Source: Gyromitra esculenta (lineage: Eukaryota > Ascomycota > Pezizomycetes > Pezizales > Discinaceae). From it: 64,000 nucleotides of DNA. The position numbers were made by a program, and so were the translations under genes. Location: the NCBI GenBank assembly GCA_038503075.1, contig JBCAML010000003.1:3534001-3598000 (forward strand). The letters are read 5' to 3'. The notes under the pieces were generated by a model. The model saw nothing but the letters and a program-made list of their open reading frames with translations. It searched no databases and was not told the DNA's origin. Positions 1-11,600 of the stretch are shown here, in pieces. The stretch's first letter is position 1. The number at the start of each line of letters is the position of its first letter.

Positions 1-2
1 TA

Positions 3-1409
3 AAGATTCCTGGGCTGGCAAAAACGTTTCGTGAGCTTGTTGAAAAAGGAAAGAACGGGTTTTATGAAGGGTGGGTTGCAGAGGCGATTGTTGAAGTGGT
101 AAAAGCTCGTGGTGGGGCGTTATCGTTAGAAGATCTGAAACGACATGGTGAGTCTGGGAGCGAGGAGGTGGAGCCAATATGTATGGAATATGATGGGTAT
201 AAGCTATGGGAGTGTAGCCCAAATGGACAAGGCTTGGTGGCGTTGATGACGCTGGGGATATTAGAGTCATTGGAAAAGAAAGGGGTGATTCCGAAATTAG
301 GAAGCAAGGAGGGATATAAGCATAACTCAGCAGAGTGGGTCAAGTTTGAATTACTATGAAATTATAACTAATTCTGGCCTAGATACCTCCATGCGCTTAT
401 CGAAAGCTTAAGGATTGCATTCGCAGACGGAACATGGTGGATTGCAGATCCTAATGTCGAAGAAGTCCCCATTCAAGGACTGTTAAATAATGTATTATCC
501 ATCACATTTCATCACATTTCATCACAAATCCTAACTTTACAGGACTACCTTGCCTCCCGCTCTGAATCTTTCGATCTCAATAAAACCAATAACCAACTCA
601 AGCATGGTTCCCCTGCTTTCAACTCCTGCGACACAGTCTACTTCTCCGTGACCGACAAAGACGGTAATGGCTGCTCCTTCATCAACTCCATCTACGGCGG
701 CTTCGGCTCCGGCGTCATACCCAAGAACACTGGTTTCGTTCTCCAAAATCGTGGCAGCGGGTTTGCACTCGCCGAAGATCATCCCAACAGGTTTGCGCCC
801 GGGAAAAGGCCATATCATACCATCATCCCGGCCCTCATTACAGAACCCGACCCATCATGGTCTGGGTCGGGAAAAAGAAATGGTAAAGGGGTTGAATTGG
901 ATAAAGAAAGACTTCACACGGTTTTTGGAGTCATGGGTGGTTTTATGCAACCCCAGGGCCATGTGCAGGTGTTTTTGAATATGCTAGCGTTTGGGATGGG
1001 CCCGCAGGAAGCGCTGGATGCGCCGAGGATCTCTGTGAGTTTCTTATCCCTCCAGACGTAAGAGGGGGAAGAAAGAGAGGTGTGGTAAGGGGGTGCTGAT
1101 TGTTCGTGCAGATCGGTCGTAACTACAACCCCCGAGTAGCAGGTGTAAGTCTCGAAGAAGGGATCACAGAGGAAACAGCAGAAGAACTCAAGCAGAAAGG
1201 TCACACGGTCAGGATTGTGAAGGGTTATGAGAGGGTTATGTTTGGAAGGGGGCAAGTTATTAGGGTACGTCATTATCCAAGCTCTAGTACTGGCAACGGA
1301 GCACTGATGAGTTATATAATAGGTGAATTATGACGAAAAAGATGGCGGTAAGAGAGTTTATAGTGCGGGCAGCGACCAGAGAGGTGATTGTCAAGCTGTG
1401 GGTTATTGA
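3..1409 (+). CDS. Gamma-glutamyltransferase (glutathione hydrolase) family, 5' truncated by window edge
   Basis: N-terminal-nucleophile hydrolase that removes the gamma-glutamyl group from glutathione or related amides. The reading frame is open at the left edge, so the start and part of the large subunit lie outside. My exon model is <3-334, 383-491, 543-1034, 1112-1264 and 1323-1409; all junctions are GT-AG and keep the frame. The second exon reads YLHALIESLRIAFADGTWW, typical of the large subunit. The predicted autocleavage/catalytic threonine is the T of SCDTVYFSVTDKDGNG (codon at 633-635), which aligns with the TTHYSVVDKDG stretch at the start of the small subunit in bacterial enzymes. 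The following IYGGFGSG and NRFAPGKRPYHTIIPAL blocks are also family hallmarks. The protein ends with the usual AGSDxRGD segment before the stop at 1407-1409. Secretion and exact substrate cannot be judged because the N-terminus is missing. Confidence 0.93.
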
Positions 1410-2103
1410 ACCTGAAAGACTACTTGTGGTTAGGGGGTTTATTGCGTCTTTGGTTGGTTTAATAGTGCAGAGACAATGAGTAGGAATGTTATTTCATAAT
1501 CCGAGCTATGGGGGAGTATGTCCAGAAATAGTAAGGGAATTTATTCCCTCAAGTGATTTGTGCTTACTCATCTAGTTTGGATATGGGAAACCTTAAGCGT
1601 CTACTGAATTTAATTAAAGGAGTAGTTGTTGGACAGAAGTGGATGGCTGTGGGAATGGAGGGCCTCGTAGTGGAGGACGAAGGCAATTTAGAAGCTAGAT
1701 CAAACCATTTGAGCTTGATGGGAATACAAGAAAAAAATATTCAATTGCTATCTGGACAACTAAATTTACTCCATGAGAAGTCACTCGAAAATAAAGGACA
1801 TTGAAACAAGAAAAACAGAGAATTTGTGTTCACCACGTGAGGCAAAGGCAGCGACTGAGGATAAAACTACCCTCCCTCCGAACAGTTGAAAAGAGATTTT
1901 AAAGGAAAAGCGTAGAGGGAGATAATCCAAAACACGGCTACATATATAAGGGTGAGAGTACGTGGTGACATTATTCTGCATAGATTGAATCTGCCTTCGA
2001 CCTATACAAATTCGCTTCTAGCCGTTAGTCGCTCTAAATAGACAAAATTGAAAACGCCAACAAATCAGGGACTGAATTACCAGCTTTCCTTAGCTCTACT
2101 GCC
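1410..2103. other. Intergenic, no gene seen
   Basis: About 700 bases between two convergent genes. Only short open frames (the longest about 83 codons at 1553-1804) without recognisable protein features. It presumably holds both 3' untranslated regions. Confidence 0.6.
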
Positions 2104-3225
2104 TTAGCCCAAACCGAACCAGTAGTCATCCTCCTCAACCTCGATATCCACAACATCAGTCGCCACGTCTTCTGGCAGCTGTTTTTTGTATCCTGGCCAC
2201 TGGCAAACCCAAACGCCAGTCTTTTCGCCTGAATCTATTACAACTCCAAGGTTGTAATTGTAGCCAGATGGAAAATCTATCGTATCGCCCCCGACGATCA
2301 TACCTTTACCAGCAACGCTCCACGGCCTAGTAATAAGGAACGTGATCGTGTTCGACTCGGGGTCTACCGCGTACACGCAAGTATCGCGTTTTCCCTCAAT
2401 ATTTATGGAGGCTCGAAGAATTTGGCACTCGTCCACGGTTCTGGTAGTCAGTTCGAGAGGGATCTGGGTAGATTGGAAAGGGACTTGTATTTCGACTGAA
2501 TGAGAATCTGGCATATGGCCAAGGTAGCTGTCGAATCCAAGGGAATTTTGCGAGGACAGACGGCCCCCTAAAGAATCACTACCAGGAAGCTCGGACAAAC
2601 GACCAGGGTATCTGTCCCTAGGAAGTTTTCGCAGGCGGAGACGACCCTTTAAAAGACCACTGCTAGGAAGTTTGGATTCGTCGGGTGCCTTGATGTCACC
2701 CGAATTTATTGCTGTAAAGCGAGTTCCGTGCAAAACTGTATGATCGGATTCGTCCAACTCCGCCGGGCAATGTGCAACCTTCGAGTCCTTTGAACTATCT
2801 GAATCATCATCTTTATAGAGGTCTTCTGTGGCCGAGTCGTCCACGAAAGCGCTTAAGTTACTTGAATCTGCTGATGGATACGAGTAATCTTCGGCATCAT
2901 TGCTCGTAGCGTAGTGCGGATTATTTGTTGGGTAGAAGTCAAAAGTTCGCATGTTACTTGGTAAATGATTTGTGAAAGGTACATTTCCCGGCAAGTACAG
3001 TTCATCCATGAACGACAGATTGTCCCGAGTGTCGCCTACGTTATGTGAATCCTCAGCTGCAGGGGTGTCCGTACGAGGCACACTCGAGGAAACTTTCGTT
3101 GTATTTTGGCCCATCTGAAGGGTAGAAGTATCAGCTATCTTAACCAATACAGTCTTTCATAAATCGGCTTTAACACTCACCGTTGTAGTTTTTGGTAGTT
3201 GAACTTCGGGGACATGAGGATCCAT
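2104..3225 (-). CDS. Hypothetical protein, Ser/Asp-rich, not recognised
   Basis: Two-exon model: exon 1 at 3181-3225 (15 codons starting MDPHVPEVQ), a 66-nt intron 3115-3180 with a GTGAGT donor and TTCAG acceptor, then exon 2 at 2104-3114, giving about 351 residues. Starting instead at 3147 without splicing is possible but leaves the well-formed intron unexplained. The first half is polar and Ser/Asp-rich and probably disordered. Near residues 175-205 a short unit of the form S(K/E)LP-x-S-x-L-x-GRL occurs twice, interrupted by basic residues. The last ~130 residues look folded (alternating hydrophobic strands, TFLITRPWSVAGKG, GVWVCQWPGYKK) and end in an acidic DIEVEEDDYWFGLG tail. I do not recognise a family and propose no function. 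Confidence 0.6.
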
Positions 3226-6200
3226 TGATGGTTATTGATAGTTATTGAGCGGAGCTGTCTGGTCATCAAAAAAATAATTTTAGACTATGAGAAAAATTTT
3301 CAGTTATGTGTCCTTTCTATAAAGCTATGTAGTTTGAATTATGTTTTGTACAAGTAGTTTTAAAATCTGCTAGATTGGTTTGGAGTAGAATAGTCACGAC
3401 TCGATCACAGCACACCCGAGCGGTTTTATCTTGATGACAGCGGTTGCCTCTAGTATGGATAGGTTTTGAATCAAAATATGAACTCAATGATCAATAAATA
3501 GATAGCTTATAAGTAATTTACTAGTTTAATAACTACAGTGGAATGGTCTCGAGTGGTAGTGGTGTTGGTGGTTGAGCGGGTGCCGTTGTGGGTACAAGTT
3601 TCGCAAAAAACATGCACTAGTATAACGCGTGAAAGGATAGCCTACTAGAAAGTACGTGTGACGATTCGTGTACACGCGGCCAAGTTGAAATAATGCTTGG
3701 CGTAAAACGCTTTTGTTTTCGAGGTCGGTGGTTCAAATACCGCTCGCTCTTTTTTCTTTTTCCATTATTAACACGTTACCTATTGTTTTGAAGTTATTCA
3801 TCCGGCTGGATTTAAATTTTTTTTTTGCTTCGGCAAGCCATACCAGAAATCTACAAAAATTTCTCTGTGGTAACGTTGAGCATAAAATTACGGGTTATTC
3901 TGCACGCACGCAGCAGTTAGTTGATAGTCTAGAGCTCGAGGTGGGACTGCTATCACTTTTGAGGTGCCTGCGTGCGGGATAATGTACAAGTAGCAATATA
4001 TCCCAACATGCGAATAAACGCTAAGCTTTGCTTGAATGACATGCATCGATCGGGTATTAGGTTTCGTTCGGACAGCTGTACTATTAGTCATAGTATATCA
4101 CTCGCGATTGTCCTACACTCCGCAGAGAGTATAGACCTTTTCATTATTTCATATAAGTATATCGGCTAAATAACTCCAATCCCTAAGTTTATTTATATAT
4201 AATTAGGCCTACCGATGAGAGTTAAAATAAGGATCCGTGGATTTGAGACTTAGTCTGCAACGAATTTATTGCGAATTAACTGCGAGAAGCATATTCTTAT
4301 GTGCTTCAAAGTACCAAAATTAATAGATATTAGTAAAAATAGAGTTTCATTAACCTTAGCTATACGACAGTTGTTGGGGTTCGTAGTTACATCGACAATA
4401 CCCCAAGTGATAAAGGAAAACTGAAGAGGAACCCGATTAGCATTGCATATAATCTCTCAGATACATGTAGAGATTGAATTAATGTAATATCTAACTGGCT
4501 AGCAAGCTCATCCTCCAAAATTTAGCCAATGATATATCTTAGAAAACATAATGCAGTGATAAGAACGCGAACAAGGCGATTATGATTGGATTCATGATAG
4601 TGGCGTTAATAGCTGGTGTATGTGATAATAGGCTATTTGAGTTAAAGGAAGTTTGCAACTAAACCTAACAGCGTAATTTTTATCATTCCAACATGTGTCC
4701 CCCCTCCACTTCATTCAGGGAACTTGAACTTGATTATCACTAGCAAAGTTCTAGTGCAAGGATGGATCTGAAGACCTCCTTTGCTAATTGTAAGACTAAG
4801 AGGTACAGTGAGAATAGTATCAGTTGATGTGATCTCCTTTGCATAATCGAAGATACAAGTATTTGTTAGGGAAGTGTTTTCCTAATTCATGTGTTGGTGC
4901 TGCAGGACCCAAGCCTCAGAAGCAGTGGCAGCCACCCTTGCAGTTTTTACTTATTCTTCCCTAGGATCTAGCTATAGCTATTATACGAGTAGGATAGCTA
5001 TCTTTATCTACGGTAGGCCACGACCATGATGCTTCAAGGCGCTGAAATTGTCATGGCACTGTAGTTACTCGCATTCTTTACAACTCTACCAGCGGTGATT
5101 ATAGTATTCGCCCATTAGATAGTGTACCGCAGTCGATGTTAAAATTCAGCCGGAGAATGTTCATGGTATATAGTTTTTCTAGTGGCGTCACGGTGAAATC
5201 GCTGTGGCAAAACAGCCTGCAAAAGAATACCTTTGCGGGGCAAACACAATTGTGATGTAAAATACACACACGCGACCATACGAACATTTGAAATACGACC
5301 GAGCGGTTGGTCACACACAACACAGTATAGCAGCCCAAGTACACCAAGTTATGTGCGCTTATGTGTAATTTTCTCCTCATGCGCATTGAATCACAACCGA
5401 AAATTCACATTATTCGGCGAAGAGAAGCGAACTATTCGTATGGATCACTGATCAAGATTTTATTCACTGTGGCTTTTCAACGTGTCACAAAACACTATTG
5501 TTTAGTATACTCGGTACTCGGGTACGATGGCGCATTACAAAAGCAAATTACTCCACTTAGGTCATTGTTGTAGCAAACCTGTCAACGCTTGTCGGAGTTT
5601 TGGTCTTCAGTTAGTAGTGCGAGTGATGTGGCATGAGGCTGAAATTTTTAGGTGCTAGTTAGCGATGACCGGCTATATGGGGGTACGGAAGACAGAAATT
5701 AACTTTTATTCTACTTTTACTGCTATCGAGGAATGGAAATACATACGGAAAAACTATTGTGTTACAATGCCAAAAGCGCAAAATCAATTGTATATGCTAG
5801 TGAATTATTTTTTTTCTGTTGAACCGTACATGCAGTTTCATTGTTTTAAATACATGTAGGTACAATGTATACGCTAGTGAGTGCGCCTACGATATATATA
5901 CGACATAGATTGAGCAAGCAATACCCGCCAAGTGGGCAAAAGTAGGCGATAAGAAGTAAATTATAAGAGCAGACATACATGTATATTCCAACCTAATCGT
6001 GAACACTACGATTGGCATAGCTAAGCTAGGAAGAACCTTTAGAGAAACAGGGCACGATTGATCCAACGATCCCGTCCACAGTCAGTACCGGTCTATTATA
6101 TATCGTGATGGCTCCAGATCTGACTAGCTTCAGGAATTTGGAATTATACCAAGAAGTTAAACCCTAACACATACAGGTCACTTGTATAATAATAGTGACC

Positions 6201-8448
6201 GGCCGATCTGGCATGAGTCAATTTTAGAAGGGAATCAGTGTAAATTGGAGTAACAGCTGATCATTAATAAATATAAATAATTAAATTAAGAATCTAGGCT
6301 CAAAGAAAAGCTCCAATCTCGTTTATATTAATTGCAGTGCACACTTGCTAGATTTAAAGGGTTATAAAGCTTCTAGAAGATGATGTGCAGTGTGAACTTT
6401 ATGAAAGAGAATCCAGTAGAATTCTCGGCATTATCTGGCTTTAGTGTGCCCGAAGATCATAATCTCAAACCAGAATAAGATTAAAGGATAAAGGACACTG
6501 ACGTATACGTAATTATAGCCAGAAAACGAAGCGATAGGTAGCTCCGGTCGTCCGAGATTTTGGTTGAGCACTTTTGTTGAGATTCTCACATATCTTGGCC
6601 AAAACAAATGTGCAATTTTAGAGAAGCACGAGGAGTATCGATGACTCACTCTATGAATAAGGGAAGTTGCGCTTAGGTTCTGAATGCTGCTGGTAAATAT
6701 TTTCCTCGATCATGCTAGTATACTAGTACTCACAGTGGATTGGTACCACGTTGTTTTGTGCCTAGCGTGCTGCTTGGGATATGGAGAAGCTCTCCACACT
6801 TGTAACAAAAGATAGTGAATAGTGCTATACCACAATCAACTGGGAGTGGAAAATGTTGAGGATTTCACCTAACAAATGCACGGCAGCTACATCTCCGATC
6901 GGCTAGGTAACTGGGTCGCCGACACATAATCGGCCTTTACAACATTCTTCAGCGGCTTGTGTGAAATGTTTGAGTGCTCGCATTGTAATTTTATTGGACT
7001 GGAGATAGGTTGAACAGTTAACTAGATCTAACAGAATTCGAAGATCTAGGAGTAGAAAGGGTAAGCGTGGGCAATAAATGCAAAAAAATAATAGCGCTAG
7101 ATCTTTATAGTAACACGAATCTCTTAGTCCGAAACATCTAGATGTAGTTAATAGAGGAGGCTACAAGTCCAAGAGGCTTGGTACTTGCTTTTAAGTTCTC
7201 AACGCAGAATCACAAAAAACGGCGAGGTGGCTTAAGAATAGTAGATGTTAAAGTAGGTATAAAGGAAAGAAACTATAGCGTGGCGTATGCAGACCAGTAT
7301 TTGTGCCTAAGTCGCGTGCAGTCTCGTTCAAAAGTTCATGCTGCCTCGTCCCTGTTGGTTGATCTGGTGAAATCTGCTCAAATCCCACCCAGTTGGATGG
7401 GGCGCATCTGTTCGGTTAGCTCACGCACATATGCAAGGCCCGTGCCCACGCGGCAAAAAAACTTGGTGTCGAATTACGTATCGTGTCTCAACGCTTAATA
7501 GAACTTCAAGTTCAGCTTGCTGATCTACTAGGTACTAACCTTCCTCTGGGCTCGACTTGTAGTTGGCAATATGATCCGACAGCAATCCCTACCAGCGCCC
7601 CCAGAATCCATCAGATTCGGTCAGATGCTGGAATTATGTTGAGGTTCGTGGTACGTGATAAGATATGGATACACAATGAGGGTTAGCCCTGGTTTCTAGC
7701 TAAACTTAACAAATTTTCCAAGTCCAACATCTCGCAAATTCTCCTCAGTCGTACTGGCCTTTTTTCTACGGAGGACTAGGACCCACACCCGAAGCCGCGA
7801 GACCTAGAGAAGTAGTACCGTATCCTGCGCAACGGCGAGATTGCGGTGATGCGAGAACTAAGCCCAGCCCTGTGGAGACTTTCCTCACTTACACCAAATC
7901 TTGTCTATATCTGGTTCAATTTCTCGCTTCGCCTCGGTCTCGCCGTTGCGCAGGATACGGTAGCTATGCAAAACAAAAAGCCTTTGGTGGGAACGAGGAA
8001 GCTTGCAGTCGAATTTTCAACTGAACGTTTGTTGAGTCGACGAATCGGAGGGGCAATCCTTGCTTGGAAAAAAAAAAGCGCCCCTCCCAGAAATAATGCC
8101 GGTAGAAGCTGCACGTCTACGGATATTAACTTGGACCGCCACCACGTTTCGACGTCTACTGTTTTGTAGGGAAGCGATGCCTCTTTTGCCAGAAGAAAGC
8201 TAGGATGTCTTCTGGGATCAACTCAACGAAGCCATTTGCATGGTTACAGTTAGTCGAATGGGATTCTGTCTGCAGATTAAACGGGCCTCCCGCCTAGGTT
8301 CCCGCTTGTGACCGCGCCAGGAAAACATTTGAAGTGGAGGGTTTTCCAATAGGGCTGCCGGAGAAACCATAAATTCAGAGCGCGCTCGCCAGCCTTTTAG
8401 TTCCTTCGAACAATTCCAACTCAATAGAAAAATACCCAAGCTGAGAAG
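3226..8448. other. Long AT-rich gene-poor region
   Basis: About 5.2 kb with frequent stops in all frames and no exon set that I can join into a protein. Roughly 7.2-8.3 kb is less AT-rich than the rest and holds several overlapping frames of about 70-120 codons on both strands, without recognisable motifs; this could be an eroded gene or mobile element. It contains the inverted repeat listed at 7816-7962. Three TACATGTA palindromes lie at 4462, 5851 and 5976. Confidence 0.6.
7816..7962. repeat. 25-bp perfect inverted repeat with imperfect extension
   Basis: Arms 7816-7840 and 7938-7962 are exact reverse complements, 97 bp apart. The pairing continues inward imperfectly for roughly 20 more bases (about two thirds matching, several mismatches being C/T or G/A). 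It may be the remnant of a foldback element or two RIP-mutated inverted copies. No target-site duplication was evident. Confidence 0.75.
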
Positions 8449-10377
8449 ATGAGCTCCACAGCAGCAGAAGGTCCTGCCAAGGGCCATGCAATCGATACCT
8501 ACAAAGAAGCTGGACTTGACTCCCCAGTAGTCAGCAGCGAGCGTGACATGGCCGAGGATAGAGAAATGGGGGAAGAGGCCGCCCACGATGCGAGGGTTGA
8601 AAAGATTTACAAGTAAGTACTTGCCTGAAGGGAAGATGGGTAGGGAGTGCTGGAAGTTTTAACTCAAGGTCTCCAACTACAGGAAACTCGACCGCCGAAT
8701 AATACCAGGTATGCTTCGCACAAGTTCTTAAATTGAAAGAATCGTAGATTAATCTCAAGCATAGCTTTCTGGGTTTTGTATTTCATTTGCGCCGCTATCC
8801 GTTCTAATGTCGGCCTCTCGCTCACCATGAACTCTTCAACTGGCGACTCGTTGTCACAAAAGCTTAAACTTACCCCTCACCAAATCAGTACCGGACTGGC
8901 TCTGTTTTACGTATGCTATGTTCTGTTCGACGTGCCTGCGAACCTCATTATGACAAAATTGAGTCCGCATGTTTGGATGTCGCGAATCGTCCTTTGCGTT
9001 GGAATTGTCGGCTGTTGTCACGCGGCACTGAATGCTGAGTGGAACTTCTAGTATGTTTTCGATTCTTCAATGGAAAAAGTAGAACACCTGTCCCTAATTA
9101 GCGATTTTTGTAGTCTCCTACGGCTTCTCCTTGGAATTGTTATCGCTGGTATGTGGCCTGGGATGGCTTACTACCTCACGCTCTTCTATCCGCCATCCCG
9201 CACTGGAAAGCGCATAGGCCAATATTACACAGCAGCTCAAGTTTCGGCTTCTGTCGTTGGTCTCGTCAGTGCTGGGTTTCAAAAGATGAATGGAAGGGGA
9301 GGCCTGACAGGTTACGAATGGATGTTTCTCATTTATGGACTCTGCGCCGTGGTTGACGGTTTCCTCATCCTCTGGTGGCTTCCGGGCCGTCCTGTAGCAC
9401 CCGGAACGGAAGTTAAGCAATCTGGATGGCAAAGATTCCTTCCCATGCCAAAACCAGCCCTAACAGGAGAGGACGCAAAGATTCATTACAACGAGTTAAC
9501 GAGAGTCTATACCCCTAAACCATGGACTCTTCGTGATCTTGGGAATATCTTGATGGACTGGCGTTTGTGGCCGTTGACAATCATGTACTTTGGGGTTGTC
9601 GGTGTTGGGATTGGCGTTCAGAACTTCGGAACCCTCATTATTAGGGCTATCAATCCGGAACTGTCGAGCATTGACCTTTCGCTGCTCTTTGCTCCTATTT
9701 GGGTCTGCGATTTGATTGCAATTCTGTTGGTCACACCGATCAGTGATCGATTTAATCGTCACCGTGCAATTTTCTTTGCGATCCCAGCGTGTGTCCAGAT
9801 TTCGGGTTTGCTCGTTACAACATACGCCACCAATCCTTGGGGGAGGTATTTTGGCTTGCTCATGATTGGATTTGGCTTGGGGCCAACAGTACCAATTTGC
9901 ATGACTTGGACGAGGTAAGCTCTCTAGGAGACCTGCGGGGGCTGCAATTGCTAATACTCCCCAGTGAAATTTTCCAGCCCCGTCATGGTGAAGTGGGTGT
10001 TGCAGCAGCATCAGCTCTTGTTTCTGGACTTGGGAACTTGGGTTCTGTTACTACAGTAATTAGACACCATCTAGTGTACTTTATTACTGTTTCAACCAGC
10101 TGACTTGTCCTATCTGTAGACTTACGCTCTTTACACTGGTTGGGCTTCCGACAACAAGCCGGGACCTAAGCAGTACAGAAAGTCGAACTTGGTGATGATC
10201 GGGATCCTGTGCATCAGCATCCTTTCCGCTATCAGCATGGGCTTCTTGGTAAAAATTATTGATGGAAAAAAGAAGCCTGAGGAGGTACCGAACCTTGTGC
10301 TCGATGGTGCAGCAAGGAGGGAGAGAAGTGGACAGAGAGGACTTGCTGGTATCGGGAAGGGGAGAGGGAAGAAATAA
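8449..10377 (+). CDS. MFS permease, Dal5/allantoate (anion:cation symporter) type
   Basis: Predicted plasma-membrane transporter of 541 residues. Six exons: 8449-8612, 8683-8708, 8765-9050, 9114-9914, 9965-10055 and 10120-10377; every junction is GT-AG and in frame. After a hydrophilic N-terminus of about 65 residues, the sequence enters membrane helices with FWVLYFICAAIRSNVG, then LALFYVCYVLFDVPANLIMTK, a signature of the fungal allantoate/pantothenate/nicotinate permease group. Later blocks (GMWPGMAYYLTLFYPPSRTGKR, EWMFLIYG, LGPTVPICMTWTSE) fit the same subfamily. The C-terminus ends in a basic tail. The 26-nt second exon is needed to reach the IPAFWVLYF motif; note that the third exon must use the CATAG acceptor, because the AAG four bases upstream would give an immediate stop. 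The substrate (allantoate, ureidosuccinate, a vitamin, a small peptide or another anion) cannot be told from sequence. Confidence 0.93.
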
Positions 10378-11600
10378 GAAACGAATATATTTAAGAACTG
10401 TCTCAATAGACTTTTTGTATGAGATTGTCTAGGTCGGATGACCACACATGTAATGTGGGGGGGGATACAAATAGAGCCCCGTGTCGGCATATGTATAGGG
10501 CGGTTAGGTGCCCATATTAATGCCAAATAAGGGATTCAATTGAAATATTTCCGAATGAATCTATGTCGAATTATTTAACTACCTGTAAGTACGGGGATTT
10601 TTGAATATTTTTCGGGTTAGGGTCGTAAGTAGGAAGCTACGCGTAGGGGCTTAACATTTTTTGTTTCGTTACATACATGTATCCATTGTCTCTCCAAGAG
10701 TAACTTTTCGTGGTCGTTACGAGATCCTGTATCTTTTCTACTTAAGGTTTCCAAGCGTGGGGCGTTAGGGGTGGGTGCATGTGGACTCCGGGTTACACTA
10801 GCAACTTTCTCGGAAGTAATGGGAAAAGCGGTATTTGAAAAGACTGCAGATTTTTGATTGAATTACTACACTAAAGTGAAGAGACGTACATGTAGTATAC
10901 TCTATTTACTATAACCTAAACCCCGTATGCATCTCCCAAATCAATATTAATGAAACATGAGAACGATGTTTTACCTTACCTCTAGGAAAAAAAGGCGTGT
11001 CCACTGTACAAACCCGCTTCATAAGACTATACAAGAATCTTCAACCGTCATATACAGATATAACAAAGGAGAAGGAGATAAAAAGTGAACGAAAATAGAA
11101 AGAAAAAGCCACACCAGGAACAAGAAAGCAATATACTATGCCAAAAATAAAAAAGTAAAAAGTCAAGAAAACACCAATAAACAAAAGGAATATACAAGAA
11201 TACCCTAAAAATGAAACCAGAAGGGATGGGAAGCAAAATGCCCCTCCACCAAGTGATAAAATAGTTGAATCAAATGTAATAACCAAGCCTAATCGTTTTG
11301 CTATCTTCCTTCTAAGCGTCGCGTTTCTTAAAAACATTTCGCAGCACAACCATGTATCTTTCCTGCTTAGGACAAGATAGCCTGGGTGATTGTTATCTCT
11401 ACCGTCGTTCATTCGTGTCTGGTGAATTTATATATCCATTATTGGTTGGTGTTATAACTCTTTAGTGATGATGGAAGCGGTGGGAGATGGTGGTTATGGT
11501 GATCCAAGCTAAAAGTGTGGAAAGTAGCAAAATTGTTGAGGATCGTATTTCGCGTCTTGATGCCGAGTTAGTGTAGCCTTATGAGATAGGCATTCGTCCC
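10378..11600. other. Convergent intergenic region
   Basis: About 1.2 kb between the permease and the 3' end of the PNUTS-like gene. It is A/T-rich and carries two TACATGTA palindromes (10674 and 10887). Short hydrophobic open frames at 11041-11412 on the minus strand arise from poly-A/T-rich sequence and have no family features. I see no gene. Confidence 0.6.

Noticed and set aside
3676..3752. tRNA-like sequence (an A-box-like GGCCAAGTTG stretch and a B-box-like GGTTCAAAT)
   Set aside because: No pairing acceptor stem and a poor T-stem. It could be a mutated tRNA relic but cannot be supported as a tRNA gene.
10131..10526. 131-codon minus-strand frame across the end of the permease gene
   Set aside because: Antisense to a well-supported last exon and without features of its own.
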